Notes: generated by a model not told the origin, from the letters alone. 64,000 nucleotides of DNA from Candidatus Pantoea persica (GCF_013753875.1 NZ_SMDS01000020.1:1-64000); one strand, 5' to 3'. Positions 11,324 through 20,308 are shown, counted from the first letter of the stretch. Translations and numbers: made by a program.

Positions 11324-12241
11324 AATGGATAGCCTGATAATCTGTTGGCCAGAATGAGTCCAAGAATGGTGCAGCAGTAGCAGGCCCCCGGGCTACCACT
11401 GCTGTAAGAAAGTGACCTGAAGAAAGCAGTTCAACGTACCTGAGCAAGAGCCCAACCTTTTGGCCGCAAGTGATACTGAGGCTTTGTGCGCCTCGCTCTT
11501 TGTCTCTCCGGCTTGCTGTTTGATTTTTTCAATCAGGCTGTGACGAGATATGCCTTTTCCTTCATTGGATCAACTCCATTAAAGCGTTACCAAGAAGAAT
11601 ATTACTGTGATGTACTCTTCAGGTGATTCCATAAATAACCATTGTCAGGACGACGCGGAATCTCGCCGGGTAGTGCTAGCATACATAAAGCGCAGCACTG
11701 TTGGCATCTGATAAAAGCGATGTGGGAAGCCTGTTATGAGTATGCTTAAGCTGAGACCCTATACCCTTGCAGGAATGTACAGATATCAAAAATGTGCAGT
11801 CTAGACTGAAGAAGCTGATAGCTTCGTTTGATAAATTCTGCCCACACCAGAAAGTGATTTCTAACCACTGATGCACAAGACCTCTACAACTAAACAGACC
11901 GGCAAACAGACATCATAAAATATCTGGCCCTGCGTGAGATTAAGTCTGAACGTGACAAGTCCTTCACTTGCGGTGATACTAACAGGCGTACAGCCATCTG
12001 GCCATTTAAGCGGTCAAAATAAATCAAAAAATTTTGCTAATCAAACCACGCCGTGTCTTAATAGCTGCGTCGGTTTGAAATACAGACCTTATGAAAGCAG
12101 TTTTAGTAAAGCAGTCCTCAGTTCAAGTGTTATCTATAGATACCCTTCTTCGTGAATCTCCTCCTAAGTGCCCAATAAGTCACTTTCTCATTACAGGCCA
12201 TCTTCGCCGCTTTTAGTGGCTCATCAATTAAGGAACTATCT
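11324..12241. other. long region without an intact gene
   Basis: 918 bp with no gene I can support. One possible broken small gene lies on the minus strand: an ATG at 11563-11565 with GGAG ahead, and, after a one-base shift, KGISRHSLIEKIKQQAGETK continuing to about 11405; not recognised. The last 90 bp upstream of 12242 form the 5' leader of the cold-shock gene. Confidence 0.5.
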
Positions 12242-12493
12242 ATGTCTAATAAAATGACTGGCTTAGTAAAATGGTTTAACTCAGATAAAGGTTTTGGCTT
12301 TATCACTCCGGATGACGGCAGTAAAGACGTATTCGTACATTTCTCTGCTATTCGGAGCGACAGCTACAATACTCTCGATGAAGGTCAGTGCATCTCTTTT
12401 GCCATTGAAAATGGTGCTAAAGGCCCTGCAGCCGGCAACGTAACAATGTATTTTCTTAGTTCCATAAAAACCCCTCCAGAAAAGTCGAGTTGA
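12242..12493 (+). CDS. CspA-family cold-shock protein with an atypical C-terminal tail
   Basis: 83 aa. Residues 1-66 are a canonical cold-shock domain, an RNA chaperone binding single-stranded nucleic acid, with RNP1 KGFGFI (16-21) and RNP2 VFVHF (30-34). The start ATG has AAGGAA ahead. Family members normally end at about residue 70 with AANVTAL or similar; here the sequence runs past GNVT into a tail of about 15 residues ending TPPEKSS. The tail suggests a small indel or stop loss at the 3' end while the fold itself is intact. It is one of few undamaged genes inside the prophage segment. It could be a phage- or plasmid-type csp or a chromosomal copy caught in the region. Confidence 0.85.
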   Translation: MSNKMTGLVKWFNSDKGFGFITPDDGSKDVFVHFSAIRSDSYNTLDEGQCISFAIENGAKGPAAGNVTMYFLSSIKTPPEKSS

Positions 12494-12631
12494 TTAAATA
12501 CTAGACCGATCGTCAGGTATTTGCTTGTTTAGCAATTACTAATCAATATAGTTGAATGAACATAAAAGAGACTAGGCGCCAGCGCCTGCAGGAGCAGGAA
12601 TAGTTTGCTGATAAATAGCTGCCACCTCAAG

Positions 12632-13051
12632 ATGATAGCTGAAATTGGTTCTCATTCAACCGCTAATCTAAAAAATATCATTCAAGAGTGCGAAAACCAT
12701 AGTTTAAATTTTTACCTAACGTGGATTGGACCTTAAGCGATGGTGTTAAAAAGGTATCTTTGAATTCTATGAATATCCGACGGCTTACTGATCGGTTGTC
12801 CATGACAAGTATTGCCAAGCCTCCAGATGAACATGTCGCGGGTGAACTCGCTCTTTTATCTATGTATGGAAAACTGGAAGCAGTAAGTGAAAACGGGAAG
12901 ATAAAAGCATCATATCCTATTGATATACCCAGTGATATTCAAAAAATATAAAGTTGGTGAACGAGTATCTTTGATCGCTAGCGTTTCAGAAGTTCATAGT
13001 GAGAATCTAGGTGTAACCCGTAGAAGCTATATGATTAAAAGTATAGATTAG
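12632..13051 (+). pseudogene. unrecognised protein split by two compensating frameshifts
   Basis: An ATG at 12632 opens a frame (MIAEIGSHSTANLKNIIQEC) that leaves phase near 12725, continues as WTLSDGVKKVSLNSMNIRRL, and returns to the first phase at a run of six A near 12944, ending KVGERVSLIASVSEVH to a TAG at 13049-13051. Without the two shifts it would be about 139 aa. No family recognised. The AT-rich codon use is unlike the chromosome and fits acquired DNA. Confidence 0.5.
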
Positions 13052-13135
13052 CCTAGCCATCTTTAATGCCTAGACCTTTTCGCATTTTGTTTCAGCCCGC
13101 TATTGAGCGAGCTTTTTTGTGTCCGCAAAAAATTG

Positions 13136-13215
13136 CTAAACAAATAAATGGTGTTTAGTAAATGCAAACCATTTTTTTAGTAAATACTGGACAAAATCAA
13201 TTACTATTCACTAAA
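13136..13215. promoter_or_regulatory. operator-like repeats upstream of phage small genes
   Basis: The decamer TTTAGTAAAT occurs at 13154-13163 and 13176-13185 (starts 22 bp apart), and an inverted near-copy ATTCACTAAA lies at 13206-13215. A further inverted CTAAAC / GTTTAG pair brackets 13135-13157. This spacing resembles tandem repressor operators of a lambdoid early control region. The cognate repressor is not identifiable. Confidence 0.45.
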
Positions 13216-13373
13216 CTATGATTCATCAGCAGGATGTTGAACAACAATCAAATGGATGACAAGTTCTTTAACAACGAGCGGGAAGCTCTACGGCAGGTGC
13301 CGAGAACACACCTAACCTAAGGTTATTGAGTGCATTGTTGCGACAGTGCAGCCAGTAACTTAACAGGGGATGT

Positions 13374-13490
13374 ATGGCAAATATCAGCTATGGCATATCT
13401 GTTAAACCTGTGGTGAAAGACAACGCCAGAACACGCCGGCATATGCGCCGCAAGATTGAGGAGATTTTGGCAGCTCATTTGGGATGGTAA
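13374..13490 (+). CDS. 38-aa basic phage peptide
   Basis: ATG 13374 with AGGGG ahead; reads MANISYGISVKPVVKDNART, then RRHMRRKIEEILAAHLGW and TAA. Strongly basic, with an Arg-rich middle. Too short to be listed by a 60-codon cut-off, but the ribosome-binding site and coding look support it. Unrecognised; probably an early-region phage peptide. Confidence 0.5.
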   Translation: MANISYGISVKPVVKDNARTRRHMRRKIEEILAAHLGW

Positions 13491-13496
13491 CCGCTA

Positions 13497-13727
13497 GTGC
13501 GGTCAGCAGAGATGAGCCGGGAGGAAATCTCCTGTAAGCATAAAGCTGCCGATCGGGTCAGCAAGACGGTAGAAACGGAAACCGATTACCACAAGCAGAT
13601 TCTGGCTGGCGCTGCGAAGTACGTTGAACACCGCATCAGCAGTAAGTACCAGAAGGTCATCAACGAAGCCGGCCGCCAGCTTCGTGCAGTGCAGAAGCCG
13701 CGCCGAAGAAGCATACCGCTTGTTTAA
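13497..13727 (+). CDS. small hypothetical phage protein
   Basis: 76 codons from a GTG at 13497; an ATG at 13512 (MSREEISCKHKAADRVSKTV) is an alternative start and neither has a clear ribosome-binding site. The protein is highly charged and helical in look, ending KPRRRSIPLV. It follows the 38-aa peptide by 6 bp and is probably cotranscribed with it. GC-rich codons contrast with the AT-rich flanks. No family recognised. Confidence 0.45.
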   Translation: MRSAEMSREEISCKHKAADRVSKTVETETDYHKQILAGAAKYVEHRISSKYQKVINEAGRQLRAVQKPRRRSIPLV

Positions 13728-14671
13728 TCAGTTACTTCTTCTTTTTGGTTATTTACTACCAAGAAAAGCCGGTACCGATTTCCGGATTTGACCGGCTAAC
13801 CACAGCCGCAGCAAATGGCTCCGTGAGGCGTTCCGGCTGCTTCATTTTTGAAGATAAATTTAAAACGGTGATATCCATATAATGAGCACCGAATCTTGGC
13901 CTGGCCCAAATGTAGACTCCGTTGAGTATCGAAATGACAATTGCTAAGTTTGGCCTCTTTAAGAGGTTAGCGAAAGAAAAAGTTATCAGATCGTCTGAGG
14001 TTTTGCAGAAAGAGGAATGACGAGAAAGACCGAGCAGCAGGAGTAGAACCTGCATCTTCAACTATAAGTATAAAGCTGACTAATGCCCTTATACGATGCC
14101 CGTTTCGAAATATTGCTACCCTTCATGGCTGCGTTCAAACCGAGCAGTAGCATGCTGTACAGGTTGGCTGCTGACGAAGCATGAAATAACGGTTCATGGG
14201 GTGACTACATATCGCGCAGGCCGCTCCATGCATGGGAGAGTTTTTTCTCGTTTCGTTGAGTAAATATGAATTTATTTGAGCCATACCTTTGGCAACAAAA
14301 GCATAAAGAGCCCACAGGAACCCCCTCAGACAGAGACAGGAAATCAAAGTAAACTGACTAAAAATTCAAACCCGTTATCCTGGACAAGTCCCGTTCAAAG
14401 TAAAATTAGCAGAATTCTGTATATCTAATCGTTTCGATAAAGCCTCCCTTACTAACGTTCACCAGCATGGGTTATACAGAGTTATGAGTAAGTGAGATAA
14501 CGGCTTTTAACCCAAGCGGTTTCAATAACAAATAGGGGCGTGAAAATATACACCTGAAAAGATGAACAGGGGGACACTGGCAGGGCTCTTCACAAGCGAC
14601 CTGGAGTTTCACCATAAACATGCTGGTTAAAACTTGTTGATAATATTGAAATAAAGAGCCACAGAACGAAA
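13728..14671. other. non-coding, degenerate phage DNA
   Basis: About 940 bp without a supportable gene. On the minus strand around 14033-14049 the sequence GCAGGTTCTACTCCTGC has the form of a tRNA T arm with one loop change, but a complete cloverleaf cannot be drawn around it. A 28-codon open frame at 13933 (MTIAKFGLFKRLAKEKVIRS) has no ribosome-binding site. Confidence 0.5.
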
Positions 14672-14693
14672 GCCCCGACATCGATGCCGGGGC
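14672..14693 (-). terminator. near-perfect palindrome downstream of yciG-like gene
   Basis: GCCCCGACATC / GATGCCGGGGC forms an 11-bp stem with one G-T or A-C position; on the minus strand it is followed by TTTCGTTCT, compatible with an intrinsic terminator for the yciG-like gene. Confidence 0.55.
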
Positions 14694-14702
14694 CTGCGGT
14701 TC

Positions 14703-14727
14703 AACCAGAATATTTTAGATTCTGGTT
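14703..14727 (-). terminator. hairpin at the yciG-like stop codon
   Basis: Nine-base inverted repeat AACCAGAAT / ATTCTGGTT separated by 7 bases, overlapping the TAA of the yciG-like gene. First of two hairpins downstream of that gene. Confidence 0.55.
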
Positions 14728-14885
14728 ATTCAGATTTACGTCCGCCACCTTTTTTACCAGCTTCTGAAGCTTTTTCGCGGTCATTGGCAAAACTATCGCC
14801 GCTGTTCTGCCCGCCTTTTACCTGCTTCTGATGCTCTCTCAGGATTTTCTGCAAAATTACCTGAACCACCACGATGTTCGGCCAT
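14726..14885 (-). pseudogene. yciG: yciG-like KGG-repeat stress protein, frameshifted in an A run
   Basis: The start MAEHRGGSGNFAENPERASE at 14883-14885 has a perfect AGGAGG ahead. The family (YciG/Con-10, stress-induced, role unclear) consists of repeated ASEAGKKGG units. After the first unit the A run has four bases instead of six, so GKK becomes GKRRAEQRR and stops; the second unit (GDSFANDREKASEAGKKGGG) is intact in the other frame to the TAA at 14726. Slippage on the A run could in principle still yield some full-length product. Confidence 0.85.
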
Positions 14886-15372
14886 ATATATCCTCCTAGA
14901 TATATTGCCATTAATAAATGGCAACCAACATAAATCAGTTATGCCCGCCGTTTTCGTGTTAAGATTTTTATTCTAGAAGAAGCCTCCCTATTTGTAAGCA
15001 CTAACAAGCAAGCCAGATAAAATATTCAAACAAGCGAGGCGAGCTATTAAATATACTAATCCAGACGGTAAAAGATAAATTTAAGAGAAAACTCCCTCTT
15101 ATGGGAGGATTGCAAAATATGCAAACCCAATAGAGAATTAATAAAGGTTTACATTTATCAAGATTTCATCAAAAAAATAAAACAGAAAATCCTGCTGTAT
15201 ATGCCTTGTATCCGCCATTAAATACCATGCAAATAGTAAAATTTTTGATCGCGACAGATCATAGCAGATAGAATCCCGACGCGCACAGATTAATCACCTT
15301 GCCCGATGTGGCTAAAAGCAGGCACAAACCGTCCACTGAGGCAGTTTTTTTACGCACAAATCTGGAGACGCC
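14886..15372. other. AT-rich non-coding stretch
   Basis: 487 bp with runs of A and T and no plausible gene on either strand. CTGGAGACGCC just before 15373 is the leader of the next small gene. No promoter can be assigned with confidence. Confidence 0.6.
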
Positions 15373-15606
15373 ATGAAAAGTGACAAACCGTCAGAAGTCG
15401 TTACGCAGAAAGAAATACAGCGCCTCGCCCTTACTCATGTGCAGGCGTATGTAGGTGCCTGCCACTGTCAGATCCGCAGCGATGTGCTTCTGGCGCTGGA
15501 GCACTGGTAGAACGTGGGCGGCGATGTCGCTGATTTCATCAGAACTACACGCATCGTTTCGTCCATGAATATGGCACTCATGAATTTTGAGACGTCGTTA
15601 CGTTAA
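15373..15606 (+). pseudogene. small phage protein with amber stop
   Basis: ATG 15373; 77 codons in one frame to TAA 15604-15606. It reads MKSDKPSEVVTQKEIQRLAL, then HVQAYVGACHCQIRSDVLLA, LEHW, a TAG at 15508-15510, then NVGGDVADFIRTTRIVSSMN. CAG to TAG is the simplest change. It belongs to the cluster of small early genes upstream of recE in lambdoid prophages; function unknown. Confidence 0.6.
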
Positions 15607-15645
15607 CCCTGCCTGTCAGGGCATTCATCCGACCCGGAGGTCACC

Positions 15646-15918
15646 ATGCAAGATCGCGAAGTTGCAGAAAAAGTCACCGAGCCCCTTTTCGATGTGGCTG
15701 AAAAACTGTACACATCAGTGAACATGATTGATGCCTGTGCGCAGGAAGGAAAAGTGAGCCAGGAGGAAGCCGATGCATACCGTACCAATGTGCTAAGCTC
15801 ACTGGATGAGCTGCTTCAGGCCATTATCGGCCCGATTTATGAAATTCATCCTGAATTAAGCCCTACCTGCTGTTGTTGCGGCGAGTCCGAAGAGAGTGAG
15901 GAAGGCCAGCAGCCGTGA
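15646..15918 (+). CDS. hypothetical phage protein with C-terminal cysteine cluster
   Basis: 90 aa, ATG 15646 with GGAGG 5 bases ahead. Acidic helical protein (MQDREVAEKVTEPLFDVAEK) ending SPTCCCCGESEESEEGQQP. The CCCC run is unusual and could bind metal, but no family was recognised. Intact, and followed by a clear terminator. Confidence 0.65.
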   Translation: MQDREVAEKVTEPLFDVAEKLYTSVNMIDACAQEGKVSQEEADAYRTNVLSSLDELLQAIIGPIYEIHPELSPTCCCCGESEESEEGQQP

Positions 15919-15943
15919 AAGTTTAACTGACAGCCCTGAACAC

Positions 15944-15967
15944 AACCGCCCGCTGTGGCGGTTTTTT
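15944..15967 (+). terminator. intrinsic terminator
   Basis: Seven-base stem AACCGCC / GGCGGTT with a 6-base loop followed by a run of T, 26 bp after the stop of the 90-aa gene. Confidence 0.75.
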
Positions 15968-15987
15968 ATGCCTGAAGGAGGCCCGGT

Positions 15988-16167
15988 ATGGCTATTCAGA
16001 TGCATGATGGCTGGTATATCTTCACCGCCAGCGTATTAAACAGAAGCCGGCAGTTTGTCAGCTTCAGTGAAGGCATTGCCTGGGTGTTTGTGCAAAAGCT
16101 GGCCGCCGCCTGCGCCGCTGAGATGAGGCAGCCATTATGTCGAAACCTCATGCACCCGAAAGGATAA
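15988..16167 (+). CDS. 59-aa hypothetical phage protein
   Basis: ATG 15988 with AAGGAGG ahead. It reads MAIQMHDGWYIFTASVLNRS and continues with SFSEGIAWVFVQKLAAACAA. The C-terminal 10 codons overlap the start of the next gene. Not recognised; it sits in the usual place of small anonymous genes before recE. Confidence 0.55.
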   Translation: MAIQMHDGWYIFTASVLNRSRQFVSFSEGIAWVFVQKLAAACAAEMRQPLCRNLMHPKG

Positions 16168-16343
16168 CCCGGCGCGCAGAACAGCAGCTCAGGCAGTGGC
16201 GATCAGGACACATTCACGCGAGACGAACTTACCGTGACGGATACCTGACACTGCGCGTCACCCCGCACTGACACCTGCTTTCACGAGACAACGGCCTGAG
16301 CTGGAACTTACTCAGCCATGCCGACTACAACAACCAGATTTAA
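16137..16343 (+). pseudogene. ParE-toxin-like small phage protein with internal TGA
   Basis: ATG 16137 overlaps the previous gene. It reads MSKPHAPERITRRAEQQLRQ, then RTYRDGYLTLRVTPH, a TGA at 16269-16271, then HLLSRDNGLSWNLLSHADYN to TAA 16341-16343. The YLTL...WRLLS.DNG.SW.LMSH pattern matches the ParE-like protein family common in enterobacterial prophages; the stop falls on its conserved Trp (TGG to TGA). Confidence 0.6.
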
Positions 16344-16372
16344 TCTCCCAGCTTGACAGAGGAACATTTCCC

Positions 16373-16528
16373 ATGATGCAGTCACACATCATGGGCGATG
16401 CCGCTTTTTCTCGCCCTTTTAACGCTATCTGCAATATCGAGTTTGCACCTGAAAATATCGTCACCGGTGCCAGCTTTTCCTCCCAGCCGCCGGCTCTTCC
16501 GCCGCAGCCACCGCTGCCGTTGTTATAG
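16373..16528 (+). other. ambiguous small open frame
   Basis: 51 codons from ATG 16373 (MMQSHIMGDAAFSRPFNAIC...) to TAG 16526-16528 with GAGGAA upstream. A longer open frame runs antisense over the same bases. Neither is recognised, so the coding status is undecided. Confidence 0.25.
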
Positions 16529-16540
16529 ATTGCCTTGACC

Positions 16541-16834
16541 ATGATGTCGTTCACCCAGCTCGAACGCCGTCAGGAACAACTGGACGCGGAGGAACAGGCT
16601 GCGATTGAAAAAGATCAGTGGATAGCGGATGAGGCAGAGCGTCTGCTGTACTTTTTCCCTGAGCAGCTTTATGCCTTCCGCCACTGGAATCTGCATCCCG
16701 AGGTGAAAAGCTGCTGCGCCTGTAAAGGCGCCGATAACACCTACCAGGATTTTATTCTCCGTCTGGCCTATCTCCAGGCTGAGCGCAATTACGATCTGCA
16801 GGTCGTGCTTGGCTGGGAGGAGCCAGCTTCATGA
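16541..16834 (+). CDS. hypothetical phage protein upstream of recE
   Basis: 97 aa from ATG 16541. Charged helical protein containing LEHW-free sequence QLERRQEQLDAEEQAAIEKD and a CC..CKG motif (KSCCACKGADNTYQDFI). Its stop overlaps the recE start as ATGA, so it was translationally coupled to recE. Intact. Function unknown. Confidence 0.6.
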   Translation: MMSFTQLERRQEQLDAEEQAAIEKDQWIADEAERLLYFFPEQLYAFRHWNLHPEVKSCCACKGADNTYQDFILRLAYLQAERNYDLQVVLGWEEPAS

Positions 16835-17285
16835 AGCCTGGAATCTACTATGGCCTCAGTAATGAGGCCTGTCACGCAGGCCCTGACGTCAGCAAATCGC
16901 AGCTGGATGAATGCGATCGACCCGGCGGTTTATTTCTGGCGTAAGAACGCGCCCGTCGACAAAGCAAAAACCAAGGCGCTGAATACAGGGGCGCCCTGCA
17001 TTGCCTGCTTCTGAAGCCGGATGCGTTCGACAGGTGATTTGTCGTGGCGCCAGCGTTCAACCGGTGCAAGATGAAAAAAAGCCAGCGAAAATCCTCCCTG
17101 GACTGCTGTCCAGACCTCGGTGTGAAGGTGCTGGATAATGAGCAGCGCCGGCAGCTGCGGCTGATGCGCGACAGCGCCCACGCCCACCCTGCTGGACGTA
17201 GGCTGCTAAAAACTGAGGGCCATCAGGAAACCTCAGTCCAATGAGACGACCAGCAAACCGGCGAACTTTACCAGGTGTTACTACT
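16831..17285 (+). pseudogene. recE: recE fragment (exonuclease VIII), heavily broken
   Basis: RecE is the phage 5'-3' double-strand exonuclease that works with RecT. ATG 16831; MKPGIYYGLSNEACHAGPDV and VSKSQLDE match the start of the RecE nuclease domain. Pieces of WRKNAPVD, LHCLLLKPDAFD and VVAPAFNR follow in changing frames, and later NEQRRQLRLMRDSAHAHP with a TGA near 17242 in the place of a Trp. The catalytic part (Asp/Lys motifs) is missing: homology stops about 17285, just before a second exonuclease gene. Confidence 0.8.
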
Positions 17286-17310
17286 GACGCCATGGCAATC
17301 AAGAGGCAGC

Positions 17311-18211
17311 ATGATGCGTTCAGTTGGACAGCTTGAACGAAGCAAATATTTAGGCGGCAGCGATGTCGCCGGTATCCTCGGCATATATCCCTGTCGCACT
17401 CCGCTGGATGTTTATCTCGATAAAGTGCAGCCAAGCCGAGAGCCCCTCTCACCTGACAAACAAAAGATATTGAGCCGCGGTCAAAGGATGGAACCTTACG
17501 TTATTGACCTTCTCTCTGAAGAAGCAGGCCTGATAATTGCCCGGCGCGGGGAGCGTTATCTTGATCCGGAGTTACCCTACATGGCCGCTAAAATAGATGC
17601 TGAGGCAGAGAGTGGGGAAAACATCGAGATAAAGACATGTAGCCTCTTTAAAGCGCGGGAATGGAGAGAGCAGCAGACAGATGAAATTCCGGTTCATTAC
17701 ACCACGCAGGCCATGCTCGGGCTGATGGTTACCGGGAAAAAGGTGTGCGTGTTCGGCGTGCTGATTGGCGCCGATGATTTTCGCGTTTACCGGGTTGAAC
17801 GCGACGACGAGACGATCGCCGCAATACGGGAAAAGGAAATCCAGTTCTAGGACAGGGTTAATACCCTGTCGCCGCCACCGGTCACGGCAGTAAGCGACGT
17901 GATGCGCCTCTTTGACAAAGACGCCAGAACAGGCATTGAAGCCGATGGAAAAACACTGGAGACCATTATCCAGCTCCGGGAGTTGCTGGCGCGACGGAAA
18001 GAAATATCGGAAGAAATCGACTTTGCAGATCATAAGCTGAAGCTATTCATGCAGCAGAACTCGTTTATCAGCCTCGAAGGAAAGCAGCTGGCTACCTGGC
18101 GCACTCAGGAATTTAACCCGATTCAATATTGCCGCGTTTAAAGAGGCTCACCCTGAGCTGTACGACGCGTTTAAAACCACTACGAAATCTCGCGTTTTCC
18201 GCATCAAATAA
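17311..18211 (+). pseudogene. YqaJ-type viral recombinase/exonuclease, broken
   Basis: Lambda-exonuclease-like nuclease. ATG 17311; the YqaJ signature ERSKYLGGSDVAGILGIYP and the catalytic core YMAAKIDAEAESGENIEIKT (Asp ... Glu-x-Lys) and HYTTQAMLGLM are intact in one frame. A TAG at 17848-17850 follows EIQF (Trp expected). The C-terminal helical part is open until a frameshift near 18120 and ends SRVFRIK TAA 18209-18211. The nuclease core itself is undamaged, but the product would be truncated. Confidence 0.85.
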
Positions 18212-18220
18212 GGCCCCTAA

Positions 18221-18875
18221 ATGTCATCAGCAGCACTCAAATCCGCAGCGATCGGAGACGACGTCGCGCCTGTGCAGGACCGCAAGCCTAAAACCCTGAC
18301 GCAGCTTATGCTCGATCCGAATATCAAGGCACAGATTGCCCTCGCCCTGCCCAGGCATATGACAGCCGACAGACTGGCACGCATCACAATGACTGAGCTG
18401 CGTAAAACACCGAGCGACCAGATGTCGTTCCTCGACGTCATTATGCAGTGTGCACAGCTCGGTCTGGAGCCCGGCGGCACGCTTGGGCACGCTTACCTGC
18501 TTCCTTTCGATAAGCGACAGAAACAGGGAAATCAGTGGGTCACTGTTGCCACTGAAACGCAGCTGATTGTCGGCTATCGCGGGATGATCGACCTCGCCCA
18601 CCGCTCAGGCCAGATCGTCAGCCTGTCAGCCCGTGCAGTATTTGAAAACTAAACTATAAGTTCAGCTATGTATACGGCCTTGAAGAGAAGCTGGAGCACG
18701 TGCCGAACGAAGACAGTAACCCCGGCGCCTTTCCCATGTTTACGCGGTAGCCCGCCTTAAAGATGGCGGCGTGCAGTTTGAAGTGATGAGCAAAGCAGCA
18801 ATCGATAAGGTGCGCGCGCTCAGCAAGTCAGGCGACAAAGGGCCTTAGGTCGATCACTACGAAGAGATGACTAAG
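18221..18875 (+). pseudogene. recT: recT-like single-strand annealing protein, truncated
   Basis: RecT pairs complementary single strands generated by the exonuclease. ATG 18221, 9 bp after the yqaJ stop. Family motifs MLDPNIKAQIALALPRHMTA, MQCAQLGLEPGGTLGHAYLL and LIVGYRGMIDLAHRSGQI are intact. After AVFEN a 2-base insertion or 1-base loss near 18655 breaks the frame, a further shift lies near 18745, and TAG at 18847 replaces Trp in GPWVDHYEEM. Homology ends at about 18875, where a minus-strand gene has been joined; the C-terminal region is missing. Confidence 0.88.
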
Positions 18876-19082
18876 GTGAGGTTGATTGATGGCTTTGCGC
18901 GCAATCTAGTAAAGCAGTACCCGCTCATCGTCTTGATCCTGATCGGCCATAGAGAGCAGTTTTAACGCCAGCGTTGATTTGGTCACCGGCTGCTGGTTCT
19001 CGCTCAGTTCAATCACTGCCTGACCGATGATGCAGCGCACTTCGTTCTCGCAGCTAAGGGGTTCATATGCTCGGTCTTTCAT
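18876..19082 (-). pseudogene. small phage regulatory-type gene, broken
   Basis: ATG at 19080-19082 with GGAGGAA ahead: MKDRAYEPLSCENEVRCIIG, then QAVIELSENQQPVTKSTLAL and DDERVLLY, a TAG at 18906-18908 (Trp likely), IARKAIN, and the sequence runs into recT. The fold pattern is loosely like the AriR/YmgB group and like the gene at 11090; the 3' end is lost in the deletion that truncated recT. Confidence 0.5.
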
Positions 19083-19358
19083 ATTTCCTCCCTGTTAAGT
19101 GAGCTCTAAGCCTGGCAAAAACTCTGTATTCCTGCAGCCAGAACCGCGCATATGACATATTCGCTTACTTCAGGTAACCAAAGATTATCATGATGCCGCT
19201 TTTATCACAGATTAGCGAAGCGACAGGCGCTGCCGTTCATTCCCTCTGAAGCAGCATTTCATGACGCATTTCATCCTGTTCATGCCGTTTTGCTGCGCGC
19301 GCGTAACGAGGGCTTAAGCTGGCCTCAGTGTCCAGATCCCTGAACGGGAGAGAAAATC

Positions 19359-20243
19359 ATGAACCAGACAAACCTGTCCTCGTACCAACGCACGCGCTGG
19401 CTGAACTTAGTCGGCACCATTATTACCCAGTTCACGCTGGGCTCGGTCTATACCTAGAGCCTGTTCAACGACCAGCTCGCCATCAAACTAGACGCGGCGG
19501 TCAGCGAGGTCGCCTTTTCGTTCGGCCTGCTGATCCTTGGGCTGGCGGTCGCCTCGTCGCTGGCGGGCAAACTGCAGGAGCGCTTCGGCGTGCGCCGCGT
19601 CGCTATTGGCGCCGGTATGCTGATGGCGGCCGGCTTCTGGCTCACCGCCCATGCCGACAACCTGATGATGCTCTACCTCAGCGCAGGCGTCATGGTCGGG
19701 CTGGGCGCAATCGGTTCGCCTGCCGCAGTATTGGATGCTGGCGCTGATGTTTTTAACCGCCTGCATGAGCGGCCTCTACATGATTGGCGTGGCGAAGGGC
19801 TGGTGCCCCTCAGCGCGCAAACCGCCGCCAGCGCGGTGATGGTGATCGCCGTTGCCAACTTGAGCTGACGTCTGGTGCTGGGCGTACTGTCGGACAAGAT
19901 GGCGCGCATCCGAGTGATTTCGCTGACTGGCATGAGCATTCTGCTGTTCACGCGCATGAACGAAACCACCTTCTTTGTCTCGCTGGCCTGCGTCGCCTTT
20001 AGCTTCGGCGGCACCATTACCGTGTTCCCGTCGCTGGTAAGTGACTTCTTCTTCGGCCTGAACAATCCGACCAAAAAATATGGCCTGCTCTATCTTGGCT
20101 TCGGCATCGGCAGCGTGCTCGGTTCGCTGGTGGCCTCGTTGTTCGGCGGCTTCACCGTGACCTTTAGCCTGATTATGACGCTGCTGATGATTCGTCTGCC
20201 GCAGCGCCAGTCGCTGGCGGACCCGCAGCTGCAGCGCAGCTGA
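19359..20243 (+). pseudogene. yhjX: yhjX-like MFS transporter with large internal deletion
   Basis: Homologous to E. coli YhjX (major facilitator, pyruvate-inducible, oxalate/formate antiporter family). ATG 19359 with GGGAGAG ahead. TAG at 19455 replaces Trp in GSVYTWSLFN (CCTGG to CCTAG). Helices 1-4 (AFSFGLLILGLAVASSLAGK to YLSAGVMVGLG) are readable, then about 130 residues are missing and the sequence resumes at QYWMLALMFLTACMSGLY. TGA near 19866 replaces Gly in NLSGRL. Further small losses are around 19930 and 20050. Ends at TGA 20241-20243. Confidence 0.92.
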
Positions 20244-20308
20244 GGGTTGTTCCCGCGCGGCAGGCCCACCCCGCCGTGGGGACAGACGCAGCGGACGCGC
20301 TAATCGGC

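Larger units (their letters stand above)
9606..19100. mobile_element. degraded lambdoid prophage remnant at argW
   Basis: Begins immediately after the argW attachment tRNA with a broken intS and ends before the yhjX remnant. It contains small early-region genes, an operator-like cluster (13136-13215) and a recE / yqaJ / recT recombination block, but no replication, lysis, head or tail gene. Base composition is clearly more AT-rich than the chromosome between about 10.8 and 15.4 kb. Most genes carry stops or frameshifts. No copy of the argW 3' end was found near 19 kb, so the right boundary is approximate and attR is probably deleted. An excised or mobile state is impossible with this integrase. 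Confidence 0.85.

Noticed and set aside
13756-14061. Minus-strand open frame of 101 codons in the prophage gap
   Set aside because: No ribosome-binding site, no coding bias and no recognisable similarity.
13995-14101. A phage tRNA gene on the minus strand (T-arm-like sequence at 14033-14049)
   Set aside because: Only the T arm is convincing; the possible anticodon stem has a 10-12 base loop and no matching acceptor 5' strand is present.
19083-19358. attR copy of the argW 3' end
   Set aside because: Only a short partial match (ATTCCTGCAG) near 19130; no adequate duplication of the tRNA end.
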